The notes under the pieces: generated by a model
Database searches by the model: none
Seen by the model: the letters and a program-made list of their open reading frames with translations, nothing else
What the model was told of the DNA's origin: nothing
Part shown: one piece after another, positions 1 to 7,533 of the stretch
Position numbering within the stretch: position 1 is the stretch's first letter
How the letters are laid out: each line of letters begins with the position of its first letter
Position numbers and translations under genes: made by a program
DNA from: an uncultured Blautia sp.
GTDB lineage: Bacteria > Bacillota > Clostridia > Lachnospirales > Lachnospiraceae
NCBI GenBank assembly: GCA_934424575.1
Contig: CAKRXU010000013.1
Location: forward strand, 1-64,000
DNA: 64,000 nt
Direction: 5' to 3'

Positions 1-2
1 AT

Positions 3-314
3 ATTGAAACAAGCTACTATGAGCAGAAAACCTTCTGGTCACTTTGCAGTTATATGGTACGAAGCTGCAAGGGTATTGAAATGCTGGTAAATCTGATCAA
101 TATCTGTTATTGTGCAATGAAGATCTTACCCTATCAGGATGAGCAGTTTTCCGAATACCGTACAAAAAATGTACAGGAGTTTCGTTTTGAATTAAGTCAG
201 GGCATTCGCAGCCAGATATTTTTGACCAATTTCGTTAGAAACATCGAAACACATATAAAATCAAATGTTATCATAAAGGTTTTAAAACAGCTGATTCGTC
301 AGCAAGTCTATTAA
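3..314 (+). CDS. IS transposase, C-terminal part (5' end outside window)
   Basis: The reading frame is open from base 3 to the stop at 314, about 103 residues, and enters from outside the window. The stretch reading IETSYYEQKTFW followed by a conserved NLINICYCAMKILPY segment and YRTKNVQEFRF matches the C-terminal end of DDE transposases common in gut Clostridia, as I recall them. No inverted repeat end could be identified downstream. An internal ATG at 54 would give an 86-residue product but is unlikely to be the true start. It marks the accessory character of the first 3 kb. Family assignment is from memory of similar proteins; the exact IS family is not determined. Confidence 0.6.
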   Translation: METSYYEQKTFWSLCSYMVRSCKGIEMLVNLINICYCAMKILPYQDEQFSEYRTKNVQEFRFELSQGIRSQIFLTNFVRNIETHIKSNVIIKVLKQLIRQQVY

Positions 315-401
315 TTATAAAGTTGTAAACTGGTGTAATAAACAGAATCAAAAAAAATTCGTCTAAAGAGAATAAGATATAAAAACAGAATATAAAGCGT
401 A

Positions 402-438
402 AGAGCATGTAGAATCTATCTATGTGCTCTATTTTTTA
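402..438 (+). terminator. Weak stem-loop with T-rich tail after transposase
   Basis: AGAGCA at 402-407 pairs with TGCTCT at 425-430 and is followed by a T-rich run to 438. It could terminate transcription coming from the transposase. The remaining bases to 590 hold only a possible 34-codon reading frame (481-585, preceded by GAAAGG) that I do not recognise and would treat as a remnant or chance. Confidence 0.35.
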
Positions 439-590
439 TATTTTTTCAAGAAAAGGGACTAACAGTCCGGCAGAAAGGAAATGGAAGCGATATTGCTTGG
501 GTATAAAAGATGGACTGAGCCTAAAAAGTACGGTAAAATCAGTATTAGAAATGAAGCTCTGAAATCGGGAGCTGATGGAGGATAATCGTT

Positions 591-1016
591 ATGATCAGAA
601 AGATGCAGAATACAGATATTAATAGAGTTGCTGACATATGGTTAAAGACCAATTTAAAAGCACATGATTTTATTCCTGAGCAATATTGGACAAGTAATTA
701 TGAATTAGTGAAAGAAATGATGTCACAAGCGGAAGTCTATGTGTATGAAGATAATAAAATGATTCAGGGATTTGTAGGACTAAGTAACGAATACATTGAA
801 GGGATTTTTGTTTCTGATGAAATGCAGTCATGTGGTATAGGTAAACTTTTATTAGACTATATCAAGAATAAAAAAATTAGGTTACGATTAAACGTATACC
901 AGAAGAATGCCAGAGCCATCTCTTTTTACCAAAGAGAAGGGTTCGATATTCAATGTGAAGGATTAGATGATGCTACTGGTGAAAAAGAATACACAATGTT
1001 GTGGCAACAGAAATAG
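591..1016 (+). CDS. GNAT family N-acetyltransferase (YjaB-like)
   Basis: A 141-residue single-domain protein. The acetyl-CoA pyrophosphate loop is visible as Q79-S-C-G-I-G84 followed by KLLLDYI, and the C-terminal NARAISFYQREGF segment (residues 106-118) is the usual GNAT motif B with its Tyr. The family moves an acetyl group from acetyl-CoA to an amine; the YjaB-like subgroup is short like this, but its substrates are poorly known, so substrate is not called. The ATG at 591 follows GGAGGATAAT at 578-587. It lies 27 bases before the next gene on the same strand, so the two may be co-transcribed. It sits in the accessory segment that ends at the tRNA-Arg scar. Confidence 0.85.
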   Translation: MIRKMQNTDINRVADIWLKTNLKAHDFIPEQYWTSNYELVKEMMSQAEVYVYEDNKMIQGFVGLSNEYIEGIFVSDEMQSCGIGKLLLDYIKNKKIRLRLNVYQKNARAISFYQREGFDIQCEGLDDATGEKEYTMLWQQK

Positions 1017-1043
1017 AAAGCGGATTTTGGGGGAGAATTTTAT

Positions 1044-1757
1044 ATGGAGTTTAAAAATAAAGTAGTGATTGTGACGGGAAGCGCGCAAGGCATTGGAAAG
1101 ACCATTGCAGAGGAATTTCAGAAGCAGGGTGCCTTTGTCTGCAGTATTGATAAGCAGCCTGGAGTATACTTTACCGGTGATCTTTCGCAGCAGGATATAT
1201 TGGAGAAATTTGCTCAAAAGGTGATTGCTGAATATGGTCATGTGGATTATCTTATCAACAACGCATTACCCTTGATGAAAGGAATTGACAACTGTTCTTA
1301 TGAAGAATTCAATTATGCGTTAAAGGTAGGCGTTACAGCACCATTTTATCTGACAAAACTATTTCAGCCATATTTTTCTGAAGGAGCTGCCATTGTCAAT
1401 ATTTCATCTTCCCGTGACCGTATGAGTCAGCCGCAAACAGAAAGTTACACCGCAGCCAAGGGTGGGATTTCAGCATTAACGCATGCGTTGGCAGTCAGTC
1501 TTGCAGGAAGAGTACGAGTCAATTCAATCTCTCCGGGATGGATAGATACTGACTTTACCGAATATACAGGAGCAGATGCAGTGCAGCAGCCGGTTCATCG
1601 TGTCGGAAATCCCATGGATATTGCCAATATGGTACTGTTTCTTTGCTCTGAAAAAGCAGGCTTTATCACAGGTGAAAACATCTGTATTGATGGTGGCATG
1701 ACAAAACAAATGATTTACCATGGTGATTGTGGTTGGAGATTTGATGTGGTGATGTGA
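1044..1757 (+). CDS. Short-chain dehydrogenase/reductase (SDR)
   Basis: A 237-residue classical SDR. The Rossmann nucleotide loop TGSAQGIG is at residues 11-18, the structural NNA at 72-74, the catalytic Ser in NISSS near 121-123, and the catalytic Tyr and Lys in YTAAK at 135-139. The PG motif (SPGWIDTDF) and the C-terminal GENICIDGG element are present. It oxidises or reduces an alcohol/ketone with NAD(P)(H); substrate cannot be read from sequence. The start ATG at 1044 follows GGGGGAG. The residues after IDGG (to position 237) are longer than in many SDRs and end in a Trp/Phe-rich tail. Confidence 0.9.
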   Translation: MEFKNKVVIVTGSAQGIGKTIAEEFQKQGAFVCSIDKQPGVYFTGDLSQQDILEKFAQKVIAEYGHVDYLINNALPLMKGIDNCSYEEFNYALKVGVTAPFYLTKLFQPYFSEGAAIVNISSSRDRMSQPQTESYTAAKGGISALTHALAVSLAGRVRVNSISPGWIDTDFTEYTGADAVQQPVHRVGNPMDIANMVLFLCSEKAGFITGENICIDGGMTKQMIYHGDCGWRFDVVM

Positions 1758-1992
1758 ATATTAAAAAAACAGAATAGAAAGATATATAATGCGATATTAG
1801 AAATAAAATTTCGGAAACAGGCGTATAAAACTTGAAAAATGGAAATATTACTTGGATATGCATTAATAAAGGTGCGTAAACAGTTATATATTTAACTAAA
1901 GAATAAAATCGCAGATTTCAAAAGTGAGAAAAATCAATGATAGAGATGGATATTGATGAAGAATATATTAAGAACAGAGAGGTCGTGATAGG

Positions 1993-2457
1993 ATGTTAAA
2001 AATATGGTACTATGCCAATATCGAATACATGAAGGATGCACCTTCGTATTTTGATAATGTATATGAAGATGAATGGATTGAAGATAGTTTTGTAAAAGAA
2101 ATGATTCAGGATGTGGATCATTGCACAGTTATCAGTTCACATGTTATTGACAGTCCTATACTGGGAGCCATAACGCCGCGCGAATTGTCTGGTGGAGTGA
2201 AAGTTTTGATTCTTATGTTAAAGGACGATTCTTTTATTTACAACATGTCTAATTGCGGAGATAACTGCGCAAAATGGATTTTGAAGATTGCAGAAAAAAA
2301 GGATCTGACAGTATATTTGCAACATATAATGCGGTTTGAAGGAGAATTTAAAATTAAGATTATGAATACAGGGAAGATTGTATGCAATCCGGCAGAATAT
2401 GTAGAAGGATTATTGGAAGCAGAGGAGATGGAAGATGAAAGGAAGCTACTGGTTTAA
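1993..2457 (+). CDS. DUF4869 domain protein (mobile-element cargo type)
   Basis: A 154-residue protein with the hallmarks I associate with DUF4869: an N-terminal NVYEDEWI segment, a central SSHVIDSPILGAITPRELSGG block and CGDNCAKWILKIAE. Function is unknown; the family is common beside a small P-loop protein in conjugative and genomic islands. A 20-codon frame at 1937-1999 overlaps the start and may be the tail of a lost upstream gene or a coupling leader. The 3' end overlaps the next gene by 23 bases, so the pair is translationally linked. Confidence 0.7.
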   Translation: MLKIWYYANIEYMKDAPSYFDNVYEDEWIEDSFVKEMIQDVDHCTVISSHVIDSPILGAITPRELSGGVKVLILMLKDDSFIYNMSNCGDNCAKWILKIAEKKDLTVYLQHIMRFEGEFKIKIMNTGKIVCNPAEYVEGLLEAEEMEDERKLLV

Positions 2458-2959
2458 GGCTAAAAGTAAAAAAGTATTATTTGAATTTTCCATTAGAAGA
2501 AATATTACCGTTATAAAAGGAGACAGTGCAACAGGAAAGACTACTCTTTTACGTATTTTATATGAATACTTGAGAATTGGAAGGCAGTCAGGATATGCTG
2601 TTTCTACAAATGCATCATATTATGTATATATTCGAGATGAAGTGGGACGTGATTGGAAAGATGCATTATATCCGTTAAAAAATACAGTTATTTTTATCGA
2701 AGAAAATAATGAATTTGTATTTACAAAGGAATTTGCCAGTTATGTAAAAGAATCTGGGAATTATTTTGTTTTTGTAACTCGTGCACCATTGAAGATGCTG
2801 CCTTATAGCATTCACGAAATTTATGAAATTATTACGGATGGAAAGCGTACAGATATAAAAGAATCCTATCATGAATTCAAAGAGATCTATAGCAATTATC
2901 CTATTATAGAAAATAACAAAATTCAGAATGTTGTTACAGAGGAAGTCAGTTATAAATAA
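2435..2959 (+). CDS. Small P-loop ATPase-like protein paired with DUF4869
   Basis: A 174-residue protein with a clear Walker A motif GDSATGKTT at residues 29-37 and a hydrophobic strand ending in acidic residues (NTVIFIEENNEF) that serves as a Walker B candidate. The fold looks like the nucleotide-binding half of an AAA/ABC-type ATPase without signature or transmembrane parts. Function is not known. It begins inside the DUF4869 gene, and the overlap suggests the two proteins act together. It is the last gene before the tRNA-Arg scar, consistent with island cargo. Confidence 0.65.
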   Translation: MKGSYWFKAKSKKVLFEFSIRRNITVIKGDSATGKTTLLRILYEYLRIGRQSGYAVSTNASYYVYIRDEVGRDWKDALYPLKNTVIFIEENNEFVFTKEFASYVKESGNYFVFVTRAPLKMLPYSIHEIYEIITDGKRTDIKESYHEFKEIYSNYPIIENNKIQNVVTEEVSYK

Positions 2960-3213
2960 GAGCCAACTTGCCTACCAACTCAGTACTTATGCAAGTTGTC
3001 TGCTGAGCGCTTACGAAATAGCAAGGTATCAGCGTTATAGACCAAATAGTATTCCATTGACGTAAAATTTATATACACAACACCTCAGTTTTGAGGTATA
3101 ATATAGAAGCTGACAGCGAAGTGCCCACGAGAGCTAAGAAAGCCCGTAAATCAGGGATTTTCAAAGACAGTATAAAACATAAATAGTCCCAGAGGAAGAT
3201 GCCGAGTGCCTTG

Positions 3214-3254
3214 CTCCTAAGCGTCTGATGTGGGTTCGATTCCCGCACGGGACG
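3214..3254 (+). other. Attachment-site scar: 3' half of a tRNA-Arg(CCU) gene
   Basis: From the anticodon loop CTCCTAA (3214-3220) to the discriminator base at 3254 this is the 3' half of a tRNA-Arg(CCU): a T arm of GTGGG, TTCGATT loop and CCCGC, then an acceptor strand ending GGGAC. Upstream bases do not pair as an anticodon stem (the complement of GCGTCT is missing) and no D arm is present, although GTCCC at 3186-3190 pairs with GGGAC by chance or as a remnant. Tyrosine integrases use tRNA 3' halves as att sites, so this is read as the junction between the accessory region on the left and the core chromosome on the right. A palindrome ACCTCA/TGAGGT (3082-3097) followed by TATAAT lies at the element's end. 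No integrase is in the window. Confidence 0.7.
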
Positions 3255-3339
3255 TTTATCCTGAAGCGAGATTACTTTGAATGTAGAGTTTGAGGTAATT
3301 TCGCTTTTTTATATTTCTGTCATGCTTGAGAGGAAAATC

Positions 3340-3348
3340 TGCTATAAT
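3340..3348 (+). promoter_or_regulatory. Extended -10 promoter of def
   Basis: TGC followed by a perfect TATAAT (3343-3348) forms an extended -10 element 38 bases before the def start. No good -35 is seen at the normal distance; TTGAGA at 3326 is too close. Confidence 0.5.
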
Positions 3349-3385
3349 GATCATAATAAATACAGACAAAGGTGGAAGATGACAT

Positions 3386-3796
3386 ATGATCAAACCAATC
3401 GTAAAAGATATATTTTTTCTGAGACGGAAGGCGGAGACGGCTACGCGCGAGGATATACAGGTAGGGATAGATCTGCAGGACACGCTTCGGGCGAACAGGG
3501 AAGCGTGTGTGGGGATGGCTGCGAATATGATCGGTGTGAATAAGCGCGTGATCATTGTAAATATGGGATTTGTAGATGTGGTTATGTTTAACCCGGTTCT
3601 GATCAAAAAAGATACCCCATATGAGACAGAGGAAGGCTGCCTGTCACTTACGGGAGTACGTAAAACTACGCGCTATGAGAATATAGAAGTGGAATACCTG
3701 GATATGAACTGGAAGAAGCAGAGACAGAAACTCAGTGGCTGGACGGCACAGATCTGCCAGCACGAGCTGGATCATCTGGAGGGAATCATTATCTGA
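3386..3796 (+). CDS. def: Peptide deformylase, short form with Met in motif I
   Basis: A 136-residue protein that removes the formyl group from the N-terminal Met of new proteins. Motif II is EEGCLSL (residues 82-88, metal-binding Cys85) and motif III is QHELDH (125-130), giving the two metal His and the catalytic Glu. Motif I reads GMAANMIG (43-50): the usual Gln (GLAAxQ) is replaced by Met48, a variation I recall from some clostridial deformylases. It is shorter than the 150-170 residues of E. coli-type enzymes and ends right after motif III. ATG 3386 is placed 8 bases after an AGGTGGAAG ribosome site. A paralogue elsewhere may be the main enzyme. Confidence 0.85.
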   Translation: MIKPIVKDIFFLRRKAETATREDIQVGIDLQDTLRANREACVGMAANMIGVNKRVIIVNMGFVDVVMFNPVLIKKDTPYETEEGCLSLTGVRKTTRYENIEVEYLDMNWKKQRQKLSGWTAQICQHELDHLEGIII

Positions 3797-3818
3797 TAAG
3801 AGGAAGTATATAAGCAAT

Positions 3819-4421
3819 ATGAAACAGGATAAAAACGAAACAAGATGGGATAAACTTCTGCATATTCAGACGATGGGAAGAGACGATTCTAATTCAGATC
3901 AGTACAGATATCCGTATGAGCCAACACCGTATTCTGTACTGGAACGTCTGGCGAATACAGAATATATCAGGAAAAATAATACACTGCTTGATTATGGATG
4001 TGGGAAGGGACGGGTAGATTTTTTCCTCTCATATCAGACCCGCTGCAGATCGATAGGGATAGAATACGACGAACGTATTTATCAAAAGGCCGTAGAAAAT
4101 AAAGATAAAGCTGTTTCAGGCGGCAGAACTTCTATGGAACTGGCGAATGCGGAAATCTTTGCGGTTCCGGAGAATGCAGACCGTATGTATTTCTTTAATC
4201 CGTTTTCCGTGGAAATTCTGGAGAAAGTAATGGCCAGGATCCTTGAATCTTATTATCAGAATCCCAGAGCGATTCAATTGTTTTTTTACTATCCGTCAGA
4301 TGAATATATATCGTATTTGATGACGATAGATGAATTGATGTTTGTGGATGAAATTTCCTGTAACGATCTATTTCCGGGACAGGACCCAAGGGAGAGAATC
4401 GTGATTTTTGAAATGTCGTAA
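3819..4421 (+). CDS. Class I SAM-dependent methyltransferase
   Basis: A 200-residue protein with the SAM-binding motif I LLDYGCGKGRV at residues 57-67 and a downstream acidic residue in GIEYDERIY at the end of strand 2. Later motifs (RMYFFNPF) resemble the NPPF-type element loosely, so it could modify nucleic acid or a small molecule; the substrate is not known. An upstream in-frame start at 3735 would overlap def by 62 bases. ATG 3819 is preferred because AGAGGAAG (3799-3806) sits in front of it and it begins 22 bases after def, suggesting co-transcription. Confidence 0.75.
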   Translation: MKQDKNETRWDKLLHIQTMGRDDSNSDQYRYPYEPTPYSVLERLANTEYIRKNNTLLDYGCGKGRVDFFLSYQTRCRSIGIEYDERIYQKAVENKDKAVSGGRTSMELANAEIFAVPENADRMYFFNPFSVEILEKVMARILESYYQNPRAIQLFFYYPSDEYISYLMTIDELMFVDEISCNDLFPGQDPRERIVIFEMS

Positions 4422-4476
4422 AAATATATAAGATCAAGGGCTGTTTATGATATAATAAATGAAAAAAGGAGCGTGA

Positions 4477-4866
4477 ATGGAAATGAGTAAAAAACTTGAA
4501 AAAATGAGATGGCGTGCAGAGGACAGAATCTACCGCAAGGATGAATGGGTCAGACAGGACACAGATGAGCTGCTGGGACTGGAGCAGAAGCTAAATGAGA
4601 TGGAACTGTCAGAGAAGGACCGTAAGGTTGTGGACGATTACACTGCATGTATGGAGTCTAAGCAGGACAGAATGGGATACCTTCTGTATGAGGCTGGAAT
4701 GAAGGATGCCAGACGCAAAATGCGAATCCGTAAAGCTGTCTGCAGAATATCTTTCGTGGCGGCAGTAGCGGCAATCCTTGTGATCTGGCACGAGAAGACG
4801 TTGGATAAATTGCAGGAGATACTGCGCGTGCTGCATTGGGAAATGGATGAGGATGATCAGGAATAA
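4477..4866 (+). CDS. Hypothetical single-span membrane protein
   Basis: A 129-residue protein I do not recognise. The first ~85 residues are highly charged and predicted helical (KKLEKMRWRAEDRIYRKDEW onward), followed by a hydrophobic segment at about residues 91-106 (ISFVAAVAAILVIW) and a short acidic tail. By the positive-inside rule (RRKMRIRKAVCR before the span) the charged N-terminal part would be cytoplasmic. AGGAG at 4467-4471 supports ATG 4477, with ATG 4483 an alternative. It is followed by a strong bidirectional terminator. Confidence 0.6.
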   Translation: MEMSKKLEKMRWRAEDRIYRKDEWVRQDTDELLGLEQKLNEMELSEKDRKVVDDYTACMESKQDRMGYLLYEAGMKDARRKMRIRKAVCRISFVAAVAAILVIWHEKTLDKLQEILRVLHWEMDEDDQE

Positions 4867-4900
4867 GTTTTCTGCAATTGAATAGAAAAATCTATAAACA

Positions 4901-4956
4901 AAAGATGGAACTGTATCAGAATAACAATTCAGATGATAACAGTTCCATCTTTTTTG
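4901..4956. terminator. Bidirectional terminator between 4477 gene and metY
   Basis: AAGATGGAACTGTATC pairs with GATAACAGTTCCATCTT, with one bulged base. A T run follows on the plus strand and an A run precedes, so it works for both the plus-strand gene and the convergent metY. Confidence 0.85.
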
Positions 4957-4987
4957 TCTAACAAAATAAAAGTTTTACGTGAAACAA

Positions 4988-6268
4988 TTAAATTGCTTCA
5001 AGTGCCTGAGCAATATCGGCGATCAGATCGTTCTTGTCCTCAAGACCGCAGGAAATACGGATCAGTCCAGCCGGGATTCCTGCAGCGGCAAGCTGCTCAT
5101 CATTCATCTGTCTGTGAGTGGAAGTGGCAGGATTCAGACAGCATGTTCTGGCATCTGCAACGTGGGTTTCGATTGCAGCAAGTCTCAGATTCTTCATGAA
5201 TTTTTCTGCGGCAGCACGACCGCCCTTTAATTCGAAGGAAACAACACCACATCCTCCGTTTGGAAGATATTTTTTGGCAATTTCGTAATATTTATTGGAT
5301 GGAAGAATAGGATAATTTACAAACTCTACTTTGTCATGCTTTTCAAGGAATTCTGCAACAGCTTGTCCGTTTTCGACGTGACGCGGCATACGGACATGAA
5401 GAGATTCCAGACCAAGATTCAGTATAAAAGCACTCTGCGGGGACTGTGCACAGCCGAGATCACGCATCAGCTGGGAAGTACATTTGGTGATGAATGCGCC
5501 TTCTTTGCCAAATTTCTCGGCATATGTGATTCCGTGATAAGACTCATCAGGAGTACAGAGTCCAGGAAATTTGTCAGCATGAGCCATCCAGTCAAATTTA
5601 CCGGCATCAATGATCGCACCGCCAAGTGCTGCACCATGACCGTCCATATATTTGGTTGTAGAATGAGTTACGATATCAGCACCCCATTCGATCGGACGTA
5701 AATTTACCGGTGTTGGGAAAGTGTTATCTACGATAAGTGGTACACCATGAGTGTGAGCGGCTTTGGCGAATTTCTCAATATCCAGAACTGTAAGCGCCGG
5801 GTTTGCGATAGATTCTCCGAAAACTGCTTTTGTATTTTCTTTGAAAGCGGCATTCAGTTCTTCTTCAGTGCAGTCCGGATCGACAAAAGTTACGTCTACA
5901 CCCATTTTTTTCATTGTGACAGCAAGCAGATTATAGGTTCCGCCATAAATGGAAGAGGAAGAAACAATATGGCTTCCAGACTCGCAGATATTAAAGATAG
6001 CAAAGAAGTTTGCTGCCTGTCCGGAAGAAGTCAGCATTCCGGCGGTACCGCCCTCAAGAGATGCAATCTTGGCTGCAACATAATCGTTTGTCGGGTTCTG
6101 AAGTCTGGAGTAAAAGTATCCTTCTGCTTCAAGATCAAAGAGTTTCCCCATATCTTCACTGGTATCATATTTGTATGTGGTAGACTGGTAAATAGGAATT
6201 TGCCTTGGTTCTCCGTTTCCAGGTGTATAACCAGCCTGAACGCATTTTGTGTTAATAGAATAGTCCAT
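4988..6268 (-). CDS. metY: O-acetylhomoserine sulfhydrylase (aminocarboxypropyltransferase)
   Basis: A 426-residue PLP enzyme of the Cys/Met metabolism family that makes homocysteine from O-acetylhomoserine and sulfide for methionine synthesis. The PLP lysine is K206 in HSTTKYMDGHG. SRLQNPTND (54-62), SSGQAANF (81-88) and VDNTFPTP (180-187) are family landmarks. Length and the YQSTTYKY start match the OAH/OAS sulfhydrylase group better than cystathionine synthases (about 380 residues). A purine-rich site AGGCAGGG precedes the ATG at 6268. The untranslated leader is short and I see no SAM riboswitch in it. Confidence 0.93.
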   Translation of the reverse strand: MDYSINTKCVQAGYTPGNGEPRQIPIYQSTTYKYDTSEDMGKLFDLEAEGYFYSRLQNPTNDYVAAKIASLEGGTAGMLTSSGQAANFFAIFNICESGSHIVSSSSIYGGTYNLLAVTMKKMGVDVTFVDPDCTEEELNAAFKENTKAVFGESIANPALTVLDIEKFAKAAHTHGVPLIVDNTFPTPVNLRPIEWGADIVTHSTTKYMDGHGAALGGAIIDAGKFDWMAHADKFPGLCTPDESYHGITYAEKFGKEGAFITKCTSQLMRDLGCAQSPQSAFILNLGLESLHVRMPRHVENGQAVAEFLEKHDKVEFVNYPILPSNKYYEIAKKYLPNGGCGVVSFELKGGRAAAEKFMKNLRLAAIETHVADARTCCLNPATSTHRQMNDEQLAAAGIPAGLIRISCGLEDKNDLIADIAQALEAI

Positions 6269-6375
6269 AAATTTTCCCTGCCTTTACATTATATAATATC
6301 TTTTATGTTATACTTTTTTGTGATAGATGTAAAGGTTAAATACATACTTGCTTAGTATGAAATGTATGGTTTGTT

Positions 6376-6513
6376 GCTGCTCACAGGTAATGTTCCGCGA
6401 GGTGTTTGCCATGAATATGACAAAATACCGAGACATACAGGGCAAATGCCATCACCGAAGGTGATTTGGGATGCATGTTGATTAAGCTACTGTGAATAGT
6501 GCCTGTGAACAGC
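6376..6513. repeat. Structured dispersed repeat, copy A (MITE-like)
   Basis: A 138-bp element bounded by imperfect terminal inverted repeats GCTGCTCACAGG (6376-6387) and CCTGTGAACAGC (6502-6513), 11 of 12 complementary. Inside are a TTTGCCAT/ATGACAAA hairpin with one mismatch and a perfect ATCACC-GAA-GGTGAT hairpin. A second copy at 58755-58897 shares long identical blocks. It lies between metY (minus) and the 6635 gene (plus). It has no coding capacity. It could be a non-autonomous mobile element or a structured intergenic RNA/DNA element. Confidence 0.8.
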
Positions 6514-6569
6514 TACAGGCAAAGGATAAGGGATGCTTGCGCATTTGTCAGGAAAAGCGGACAAATATA

Positions 6570-6578
6570 TGCTATAAT
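6570..6578 (+). promoter_or_regulatory. Extended -10 promoter for the 6635 gene
   Basis: TGC plus TATAAT (6573-6578) just beyond repeat copy A. TTGTCA at 6545 is 22 bases upstream, too far for a normal -35, so the promoter would rely on the extended -10. Confidence 0.45.
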
Positions 6579-6634
6579 AAGTGCAGTTACAGTGAGAGTA
6601 TACACAAAATAATAACTGGATAAGGAGGAAGATT

Positions 6635-6856
6635 ATGGCAAAAATCGTAAATATTGGTTTGTCGGAAAGCAAAGATGAACGTCTTTTACAACTTGTAAAT
6701 AGTGTCAATACAGTAAAGGCATCTCTTGCAAATATGATTGAGGAATATGAGAATGAAGGAGTAGAAGAGAAAAAACTGGACACTATGACAGAAGCTCTGG
6801 ATGCCTTAGAAGACGCGTATGATGCCCTAAATGACATCTTGTTGGAAGAAAGGTAA
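6635..6856 (+). CDS. Small hypothetical coiled-coil protein
   Basis: A 73-residue acidic protein, almost entirely predicted helix, with heptad-like spacing of Leu/Met in the second half (KLDTMTEALDALEDAYDALN). No known motif. AAGGAGGAAG directly precedes ATG 6635, an excellent ribosome site, so it is likely expressed. It is 9 bases before the HD hydrolase gene, suggesting one transcript. Function not recognised. Confidence 0.65.
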   Translation: MAKIVNIGLSESKDERLLQLVNSVNTVKASLANMIEEYENEGVEEKKLDTMTEALDALEDAYDALNDILLEER

Positions 6857-6865
6857 ATAATATAG

Positions 6866-7405
6866 ATGAGCTATATAACAACGTATAAAAGACGCCATTT
6901 TGACCCTGTAAATCCTGATCCTGATTTGATTTGTATTGAGGATATTGCGCATGCTTTACCTATGATCTGTCGGGGGAATGGACATGTCACTACGTTCTGG
7001 TCAGTAGGAGAACACTGCATCTGCTGTGCAAAAGAAGCAAATGCGAGAGGATTGTCGAAACGTCTGGTGCTGGCGTGCCTTTTGCATGATGCCAGTGAAT
7101 GTTATATGTCAGATGTGCCTAGACCTTTAAAGCAAAATATGCCTGTATACCAGAAAATAGAAGATAACTTATTAAAGGTGATATACAGCAAATTTCTTGG
7201 AACATCACTTACAGCAGAGGAAGAATTACAGATCAAAGTGATAGATGATGATCTGTTGTGGTACGATCTGGAAGTCCTTTTGGATGAAAAACAAAGTATA
7301 GAAAAACCAAAACTTTGTATAGATCTGGACTATACAGTACGCCCATTTAAAATGGTAGAAGAAGAATATCTTGAAATTTTTAAAATGTTTCACGTGAAAC
7401 ATTGA
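6866..7405 (+). CDS. HD-domain phosphohydrolase (YfbR/5'-nucleotidase-like)
   Basis: A 179-residue HD-superfamily protein. Metal ligands are visible as H50 in SVGEHC, H74-D75 in LLHDASE and an acidic cluster IDDDLLWYD near 125-132. The order EH ... HDASE is typical of YfbR-like 5'-deoxynucleotidases and related phage-type HD hydrolases, so a nucleotide monophosphate is the likely substrate (inference). It is encoded 9 bases after the small coiled-coil gene and upstream of NrnA, but a terminator separates it from NrnA. Confidence 0.8.
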   Translation: MSYITTYKRRHFDPVNPDPDLICIEDIAHALPMICRGNGHVTTFWSVGEHCICCAKEANARGLSKRLVLACLLHDASECYMSDVPRPLKQNMPVYQKIEDNLLKVIYSKFLGTSLTAEEELQIKVIDDDLLWYDLEVLLDEKQSIEKPKLCIDLDYTVRPFKMVEEEYLEIFKMFHVKH

Positions 7406-7463
7406 AGTGGCTGTGATAAAATTAAATCACAGTAAACAGTAACTCATATACTTATACTTAAAG

Positions 7464-7510
7464 ATAAATCTGAGATACAGGAGTACTTGTGTCTCAGATT
7501 TTATTTTTTA
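7464..7510 (+). terminator. Intrinsic terminator after HD hydrolase
   Basis: ATAAATCTGAGATACA pairs with TGTGTCTCAGATTTTAT around a short loop, followed by TTTTTT. It lies upstream of the nrnA ribosome site and shows the longer nrnA start at 7489 to be unlikely. Confidence 0.8.
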
Positions 7511-7533
7511 ACAAAAAGAGAAGGAGGAAAACC

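Noticed and set aside
3186..3254. Complete tRNA-Arg gene
   Set aside because: Only the 3' half folds. The anticodon stem and D arm do not form, and acceptor pairing is limited to five bases, so it is treated as an att scar.
6269..6375. SAM riboswitch upstream of metY
   Set aside because: The leader on the minus strand is short and AT-rich with no SAM-I style kink-turn or terminator arrangement.
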